Source: Calditrichaceae bacterium
GTDB lineage: Bacteria > Calditrichota > Calditrichia > RBG-13-44-9 > J075
Reading direction: 5' to 3'
DNA length: 64,000 nt
NCBI GenBank assembly: GCA_013360445.1
Contig: JABWBP010000010.1
Span: forward strand, 62,001 to 126,000
Below the pieces are notes generated by a model. It was not told the origin of the DNA and made no database searches. It saw only the letters and a list, made by a program, of their open reading frames with translations. The translations under genes were made by a program, and so were the position numbers. Every line of letters starts with the position of its first letter. The stretch's first letter is position 1. This document shows, piece after piece, positions 59,374 to 64,000 of this stretch.

Positions 59374-60417
59374 ATGGAAAAACCGAAGACGGTTCTGATC
59401 ATTGAAGAGGATATTCGATACGGAGAAATGCTGCAGGATGCGCTGGGAGAATTCGGCTACAACGCTTATTTGGCGTATTCCGCCACGGGGGGTATGGACA
59501 TTGTGCGGCAGAAAAAGCTGGATATTATCATCAGCGACATCAACATGCCCAGCGTGAACGGTATTCAACTGGCGGAAAAGCTGATGAAGATGTACCTGGA
59601 TATTCCGATCATCCTGATCACCAACACCCATGATTTGAACCTGATCCGCCATGCCCTGAAATTAGGGATTATCGATTACCTGATCAAGCCGATCAACTTG
59701 CAGGAGCTTCCCCTGGTAGTGGATAAAAACTTAGAACGGAAGCGGTTGGAATCGCAGCGGGTGCAAGAGAACAAGGCGGAAATTCTGCTCAAAGCCCTCA
59801 AAGCGCTCATGCGCGCCTTAGACGCCAAAGACGCTTACACCTGCGGCCATTCCCAGCGGGTGGCGGCGCTGGCCATGCTCATGGCGCGGGAGTTGAAACT
59901 AAGCCCGGAAGAACAATACACCCTGCAATTAGCCGCGTTGATGCACGACATCGGAAAGATCGGGATACCGGACAGCATATTGAATAAAACCGCCAGCCTG
60001 CAGGATTATGAATTCGACATCGCCAAAGACCACCCGGTGGTGGGCAGCCAGATTTTAGGTGAAATCGAAGAGCTTTCCGAAGTCGCCTCCGCGGTGCGCC
60101 ACCATCACGAGCGCTACGACGGCAGCGGCTACCCGGACGGGCTGCGCGGGGAAGCGATTCCTTTTTTTGCGCGAATTTTGTCGATCATCGACACCTTCGA
60201 GGCGCTGGTCTCCAACCGGGTATATCGCAAAGGAACCGACAAAGCCCACGCCCTGGAGGAGATTCAGCGCAACGCCGGGGTGCAGTTCGATCCGGAACTG
60301 GTAAAAGTTTTCGCCAACGTCATCAAAAACGTGGCGGTTGACAACGGTAATACCACGGATGAAAGGGCTTTTGAATTTGCGGTCGATCTTCCCGGGAGAG
60401 CCAAAGAAGCAATTTGA
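59374..60417 (+). CDS. Response regulator with HD-GYP domain
   Basis: 347 residues from the ATG at 59374 (AAAGG eight bases upstream); the frame is open further but runs into the dehydrogenase gene. Receiver ~1-120 with phospho-acceptor Asp in 'IIISDINMPS' and Lys in 'IKPINL'. After a linker, an HD-GYP domain (~155-320): 'DAYTCGHSQRVA', 'ALMHDIGKIGIPDSIL', 'HHERYDGSGYPDGLRG'. HD-GYP proteins break down cyclic di-GMP, so this should lower that messenger in response to a sensor kinase not in this window. It follows the dehydrogenase by 17 bp, probably in one transcript. Confidence 0.92.
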   Translation: MEKPKTVLIIEEDIRYGEMLQDALGEFGYNAYLAYSATGGMDIVRQKKLDIIISDINMPSVNGIQLAEKLMKMYLDIPIILITNTHDLNLIRHALKLGIIDYLIKPINLQELPLVVDKNLERKRLESQRVQENKAEILLKALKALMRALDAKDAYTCGHSQRVAALAMLMARELKLSPEEQYTLQLAALMHDIGKIGIPDSILNKTASLQDYEFDIAKDHPVVGSQILGEIEELSEVASAVRHHHERYDGSGYPDGLRGEAIPFFARILSIIDTFEALVSNRVYRKGTDKAHALEEIQRNAGVQFDPELVKVFANVIKNVAVDNGNTTDERAFEFAVDLPGRAKEAI

Positions 60418-60517
60418 GGCAATGCGGAGGGGCGGTAACAAAATATTAGAGATTGACATCCCCGTAGCGCGATATTATATTGGGCGTCGCAAGTAAGAAA
60501 CGTTCGGACACCTATAA

Positions 60518-60555
60518 ATTGCCAATTGGCAATTATCAATTGGCAATTGTCAATT
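60518..60555. repeat. AATTGGCAATT repeat before tRNA-Ala
   Basis: Overlapping, self-complementary ATTGCCAATTGGCAAT / ATCAATTGGCAATTGTCAATT words, related to 38391-38424. It ends 5 bp before the tRNA. Confidence 0.55.
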
Positions 60556-60560
60556 CAGAA

Positions 60561-60633
<73 letters not shown>

Positions 60634-60646
60634 CAGTTAAAAATGA

Positions 60647-60694
60647 AAAGTGAAAAATGCAAATTGTAAGTTTTCATTTTGCATTTTTCACTTT
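60647..60694. repeat. 17-bp inverted repeat between the two tRNAs
   Basis: AAAGTGAAAAATGCAAA (60647-60663) and TTTGCATTTTTCACTTT (60678-60694) are exact complements; it may terminate the tRNA-Ala transcript. Confidence 0.6.
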
Positions 60695-60705
60695 GCACTG
60701 AGATT

Positions 60706-60778
60706 GGCGCCGTACCCAAGTGGCTAAGGGAAAGGTCTGCAAAACCTTCATTCGGCGGTTCGAATCCGCCCGGCGCCT
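60706..60778 (+). tRNA. tRNA-Cys (GCA)
   Basis: 73 nt; acceptor GGCGCCG/CGGCGCC, discriminator T (U73) as in cysteine tRNAs; anticodon stem AAGGT/ACCTT with loop CTGCAAA. CCA is not encoded. Confidence 0.95.
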
Positions 60779-60852
60779 CGAAAAATTCTTCCTTCTCCTT
60801 CCGTTTTCAAACCATCTTGCTCTTATTCCCGGGAATTTTTGGCGTAAACAAA

Positions 60853-60889
60853 AAAGACCTCAAAGGTCTTAAAGACCTTTGAGGTCTTT
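60853..60889. terminator. GACCTCAAAGGTC hairpin
   Basis: AAAGACCTCAAAGGTC (60853-60868) and GACCTTTGAGGTCTTT (60874-60889) are exact complements with A and T tracts outside, so it could work in both directions (after tRNA-Cys and after the minus-strand zinc-finger gene). The core repeats the motif at 38198-38251. Confidence 0.65.
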
Positions 60890-60922
60890 CTCGGTCTATT
60901 CCGGCACCGGGCAAAGGGGGGC

Positions 60923-61072
60923 CTATTTTTTCCCCGTGCCTTTGCACACCGTGCAATTTCCGCTGCCGCCGCACTTGGGGCACTTGCTGCTGCCTAAAAT
61001 GCTGCCCACTTTGCCCGATCCGTGGCAGCGGCTGCACTTGCCGTTTCCGTTACAGCCGGGACAGGTTGCCAT
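60923..61072 (-). CDS. Stand-alone DnaJ-type zinc-finger mini-protein
   Basis: 49 residues made almost entirely of four CxxCxGxG repeats: 'CPGCNGNG', 'CSRCHGSG', 'CPKCGGSG' and 'CTVCKGTG'. This equals the complete cysteine-rich region of DnaJ (two zinc sites) without the J domain or substrate-binding domains. The ATG at 61072 has a perfect AAGGAGG site, which supports a real gene. Such mini-proteins may bind zinc, act as chaperone-like modules or join a larger complex; the function is unknown. It lies 63 bp downstream of a TM2-domain gene on the same strand. Confidence 0.8.
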   Translation of the reverse strand: MATCPGCNGNGKCSRCHGSGKVGSILGSSKCPKCGGSGNCTVCKGTGKK

Positions 61073-61135
61073 GGGGACCTCCTTTTTTAAGAAATGGATA
61101 TTACCGGGGCAACAACTTTCCAATATCCGCAGGTT

Positions 61136-61447
61136 TCAGGATGTTACTGGTTGTGAGCCTCGAAGCTTCTGAATTAGTTCATTATTGTATCGTTGAATCC
61201 AGCCGGGAATCAAAAACGCATCAATGAGTACCCATATGACGGTTATCCAAATGGTGAAGACTCCGATAAATATCCACATAGTGAATATGGAAAAAAGCGT
61301 AATTAACAGAATGATCACGGCTGTGCCGGTTTTACCGGCATAGAACCGGTGGCCACCGAAAGCACCGAAAAAAAACCACAATATATATGCTGTTCCGGTC
61401 GATTTCTTGTTCGCTTCGAAGCTCATCATCGATGCCATATCAGACAT
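61136..61447 (-). CDS. TM2-domain membrane protein
   Basis: 103 residues from the ATG at 61447; the ATG directly before it (61450) is equally possible, and CGGAGGAATA stands upstream of both. Two hydrophobic helices around 'AYILWFFFGAFGGHRFYAGK' and 'AVIILLITLFSIFTMWIFIG', then 'WVLIDAFLIPGWIQRYN', form the TM2 signature with the conserved 'GxHRFYxG' and 'DxFLIP'. Roles of bacterial TM2 proteins are mostly unknown. It probably shares a transcript with the zinc-finger mini-protein gene downstream, since TM2 proteins are often linked to zinc ribbons. Confidence 0.88.
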   Translation of the reverse strand: MSDMASMMSFEANKKSTGTAYILWFFFGAFGGHRFYAGKTGTAVIILLITLFSIFTMWIFIGVFTIWITVIWVLIDAFLIPGWIQRYNNELIQKLRGSQPVTS

Positions 61448-61813
61448 CATTATTCCTCCGCAGTTTGTTTTGTACCTGTGAGTATTTAAGAATGGCAAGA
61501 CTGTTTTAAATATACCCCGCCTCCCAACCCCTGGCGGCTCTCTCCTAAAGGCCTGCCTTCCCACCAAATTTATCTTCTCAAAACGAGAATTTTTACCTTA
61601 ACAACGTTGTCAACCCTTCTCCTCTCCACAATTCTTTTCCATTATTATATATATTCCCCACTCCCGCCAAAATATTGACAAAAAAATAAAATTTTTCGAC
61701 TGAAACGCCCAAACCACCCCTCCTTCCCCCCTCAATGACCACTAATGACTACGAATGACTATAAATGACGCCGCTCCGAAGGAGCCCCTTCGGGGCCGGA
61801 AAATAACAATTCT

Positions 61814-61981
61814 TTACCCCTTTGCCGAATGGCTCGCCCGCGCTTCCCGCTCTTCTATCTCTAACAGCAGCAAATGCCCCAACAGCACCTGGATAAACCC
61901 GATCGGGCAGAGCACAATGGTGGCGATCAATATATATCCCACGACGTTATTGATGCGAATCAGCAACTTCAAGTATTCCAT
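61814..61981 (-). CDS. Possible small membrane protein
   Basis: 55 residues from the ATG at 61981 with GGGACGGGATC upstream. One long hydrophobic stretch (~8-40, 'INNVVGYILIATIVLCPIGF') interrupted by Cys-Pro-Ile-Gly, with a charged C-terminal tail 'LEIEEREARASHSAKG'. No family recognised. The flanks are AT-rich and repeat-like, so the call is tentative. Confidence 0.4.
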   Translation of the reverse strand: MEYLKLLIRINNVVGYILIATIVLCPIGFIQVLLGHLLLLEIEEREARASHSAKG

Positions 61982-62017
61982 GATCCCGTCCCCCGCTACA
62001 ACGGGTGGCTTTTGCAC

Positions 62018-62604
62018 ATTCGCGCTTCCCGGCGTTTGGCGCGCGGGCGCCGGATGCCTGGCCTTCCGAATCGTTTACGGATAAGAACCAACCCCCTGGT
62101 TGCATCACAACGCCCGCGCACCGGTTCACCGGCTCTCCTCGCATAGCCCCCCTCAAGTCTATTGTTGTCTGCCCGCAAGTTCTTGTTTCAATAACAGTGC
62201 CGGTTTTTCCGGCTTGCCGTAACTTCCTGTTCTTAAACGGCTAAGCGTGAAATAGCGGCAAAGCGGATTCGGCTATTTGTCAACTACAGTTGGCAGAAAG
62301 CCCGCCTTGCAAGAGCTTGAGGAGGCGTTTGGGGAAGGTTATTCGTTGAGAATAATGAGGTTGGGGGGAGCGCCAACTGCGGTTGGCAGGTGAATTTCTT
62401 TCCTGGTAAATGCCCGCCATCAGCACTCTTCAGGGTTAACAACGACACTCTTCCGGCACAAGAAAAAAACGTTTAAAGCGGTAAAAATGCTCGAATCTTT
62501 ACCGGAAACGGTTCAAGAGCGGGCGCTAGAGCACCTGCGCGAGTATCTTGCCGTCTTGCAAGATGAACTTAAATGGGAAACACAGTAGGGATGGATACCC
62601 GGAA
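62018..62604. other. Gap with palindromic words
   Basis: Holds two near-palindromes, CAACTACAGTTG (about 62281) and CCAACTGCGGTTGG (about 62383), plus the antitoxin-like remnant at 62487-62588. No other supported feature. Confidence 0.45.
62487..62588 (+). pseudogene. Remnant of a small antitoxin-like gene
   Basis: A 33-codon frame 'MLESLPETVQERALEHLREY...' ending in TAG, in a frame open further upstream without a start or ribosome site. The pattern 'LxxLPExxQxRxxEHLREY' is common in small antitoxin-like proteins, which are usually about twice this length. It is probably a truncated relic; no partner toxin is adjacent. Confidence 0.35.
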
Positions 62605-63948
62605 TCAACCCACCTCCAAATCCAACTCTTTCAACATCTTCTGCAACCCCTGGCGGCTGATTCCCGCTTCCGCGGCGACCGCGGAGAGGTTGCCGTCGTG
62701 CCGTACGATAGCCGGCTTCAAATATTCGCGCTGGAAACGGCGCAGCGCCTTTTCTTTGGCGGCTTCGTAGGGTTGAACCGGGGGAGCAGTGCGATCCAGC
62801 GGCAGGCTGAGGTCGGGCGGGCGAATCTCCACCCGCCCGAAACTGTGAACTACCCCCCGGTTGATGATATGCCGTAACTGCCGTACGTTTCCCGGCCAGC
62901 GGTAGTTCTTCAACACCAGCAAGGTTTGTTGAGCAAAGATTTTTTTGCCGCAGTTTTCCCGCTCCTGCGCCCGGCGCAAAAAGTGGTAACAAAGCGGCAG
63001 GATATCCGCCTCCCGCTCCCGCAGCGGCGGAACGGCGATCTCCTCCTCGGTGAGGCGGTAAAACAGGTCTTCGCGGAACAGTTTTTTCTCCATCCGCTCC
63101 TTCAAATCCGCGTTTGTGGCGGAAATGACCCGGATATCCAGGGGAATGGTGCGCGTGCCCCCTAACCGCTCGATGGTATGGTCTTCTAAAACGCGCAGCA
63201 GCACCGCCTGTTTGGGCGGGGAAATTTCCGCCACTTCGTCGAGAAACAGCACCCCTCCCCGGGCGCTTTCCAATTTGCCGATCCGGGTTTCCCGGGCATC
63301 GGTGTACGCGCCGCGCTCATGGCCGAACAGCTCGTTCTCGAACAAATTTTCCGGGATGGCGGCGCAGTTCACCGCTACAAACGGTTGATCCTTTCTGGGG
63401 CTGTGGGCGTGAAGGTAACGCGCCACCACCTCTTTTCCCACCCCGGTTTCCCCGCTGATCAACACCGAACACTCGCTGGCGGCGATCTTCCGCGAGAGGG
63501 CAAAAATTTGCTGCATCCGCGGCGACCTCACCACCGCCTCCGTACCGGCAAAGGAAAACCGCTCTCCATCCTCGCCTTCCCCGGCTTCCGCTAACAGGTT
63601 TTCTAAAATCAGGCGCAGGGTTTGCAGTTTTTCCGACTTGATGAAATAATCATGCGCACCGTTGGCCAGCGCTTCTTTGTAAACCGAATGCGAATCTGTG
63701 TTGGTTACCATCACGATCAGCAACGCCGGGAATTGCCGGCGCAGTTGCGGCAGCGCTTCTAACCCCTCGCGCTCGCGCTGCATGGCGACGTCGAGCAGTA
63801 AAAAACGCGGCTGCCGGTCTTCGATCAGCTTCAAACCGGAGGCCATATCGAGAGCGCCGGAGACCTCGTAGCGATCTTGCAGCAACATCCGGTAGTGCTC
63901 CAGGAATTTTGGATCGTCATCGATCATTACGATTATATGTTTGGACAT
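62605..63948 (-). CDS. NtrC-type response regulator with atypical sigma54-contact loop
   Basis: 447 residues from the ATG at 63948 (GGGAGCAGAGC upstream); the frame is open to 63990. Receiver ~1-120 with acidic pocket 'MIDDDP', phospho-acceptor Asp53 in 'LLLDVAMQ', and Lys in 'FIKSEK'. AAA+ domain with Walker A GETGVGKE (~166-173) and Walker B 'LFLDEVAE'. The loop that touches sigma54, normally GAFTGA, reads GAYTDA (~213-218). A Fis-type helix-turn-helix closes the protein ('LSAVAAEAGISRQGLQKML'). The altered loop casts doubt on normal sigma54 activation; some family members with such changes work with sigma70 or as repressors. Its partner kinase would lie beyond the window edge. Confidence 0.88.
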   Translation of the reverse strand: MSKHIIVMIDDDPKFLEHYRMLLQDRYEVSGALDMASGLKLIEDRQPRFLLLDVAMQREREGLEALPQLRRQFPALLIVMVTNTDSHSVYKEALANGAHDYFIKSEKLQTLRLILENLLAEAGEGEDGERFSFAGTEAVVRSPRMQQIFALSRKIAASECSVLISGETGVGKEVVARYLHAHSPRKDQPFVAVNCAAIPENLFENELFGHERGAYTDARETRIGKLESARGGVLFLDEVAEISPPKQAVLLRVLEDHTIERLGGTRTIPLDIRVISATNADLKERMEKKLFREDLFYRLTEEEIAVPPLREREADILPLCYHFLRRAQERENCGKKIFAQQTLLVLKNYRWPGNVRQLRHIINRGVVHSFGRVEIRPPDLSLPLDRTAPPVQPYEAAKEKALRRFQREYLKPAIVRHDGNLSAVAAEAGISRQGLQKMLKELDLEVG

Positions 63949-64000
63949 GCTCTGCTCCCTAACTGATGATGTATCGAACACGGATGACACGGATACGACG

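Overview
The window looks like chromosome of a Gram-negative, heterotrophic bacterium of the FCB superphylum (Calditrichota/KSB1-like; the exact phylum cannot be fixed from this sequence). The clues are four large secreted proteins ending in a 'YPNPFN'-type C-terminal sorting domain, as in type IX-like secretion, together with a TolC-family outer-membrane protein, lipoproteins with lipobox cysteines, NtrC-type regulators, and tRNAs without encoded CCA next to a CCA-adding enzyme. Gene-poor gaps are full of short inverted repeats and dispersed word-like repeats.

Layout. 0-5.3 kb: a lipoprotein with an L,D-transpeptidase domain, a coiled-coil lipoprotein that shares its N-terminal domain, and an NtrC-type two-component pair. 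5.9-13 kb: two paralogous giant secreted proteins. 13.2-22.4 kb: a minus-strand purine-type molybdenum hydroxylase operon (XdhA-, XdhB-, XdhC-, SsnA- and YgfK-like). 22.7-23.7 kb: a membrane protein overlapping a winged-helix regulator, flanked by two copies of a CTTTGCATTRCAAAG palindrome. 24.2-33 kb: housekeeping genes uppS, folC, rho, rpmE, prfA, prmC and rnr. 33.2-42.8 kb: a double-cohesin secreted protein, a thiolase/FadN-like pair that has lost most canonical catalytic residues, a YhcC-type radical SAM protein and a secreted alpha-amylase. 43-54.3 kb: the accessory region described below. 54.3-64 kb: CCA-adding enzyme, a small unknown protein, TolC, glutaryl-CoA-type acyl-CoA dehydrogenase, an HD-GYP response regulator, tRNA-Ala and tRNA-Cys, small zinc-finger and TM2 proteins, and a second NtrC-type regulator with an altered sigma54-contact loop.

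The most unusual part is 43.0-54.3 kb. Two adjacent genes carry soluble copies of the cytosolic (FHIPEP/FlhA-SctV C-terminal) domain of type III export gates, with no export-channel membrane domain and no other flagellar or secretion gene in view. One is a 621-residue protein that seems to contain a second, partial copy. The other is a 1794-residue membrane-anchored TPR/coiled-coil protein. Divergent from them is a 968-residue NACHT NTPase whose C-terminus is a DUF1566/C-type-lectin-like domain. The last part of that domain is very poor in adenine on the coding strand and has a run of 14 NNY codons, the signature of a diversity-generating retroelement variable region. A YefM-YoeB toxin-antitoxin pair follows. 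Together this suggests a self/non-self recognition or defence locus; the link between the FHIPEP genes and the NACHT gene is inferred from position only.
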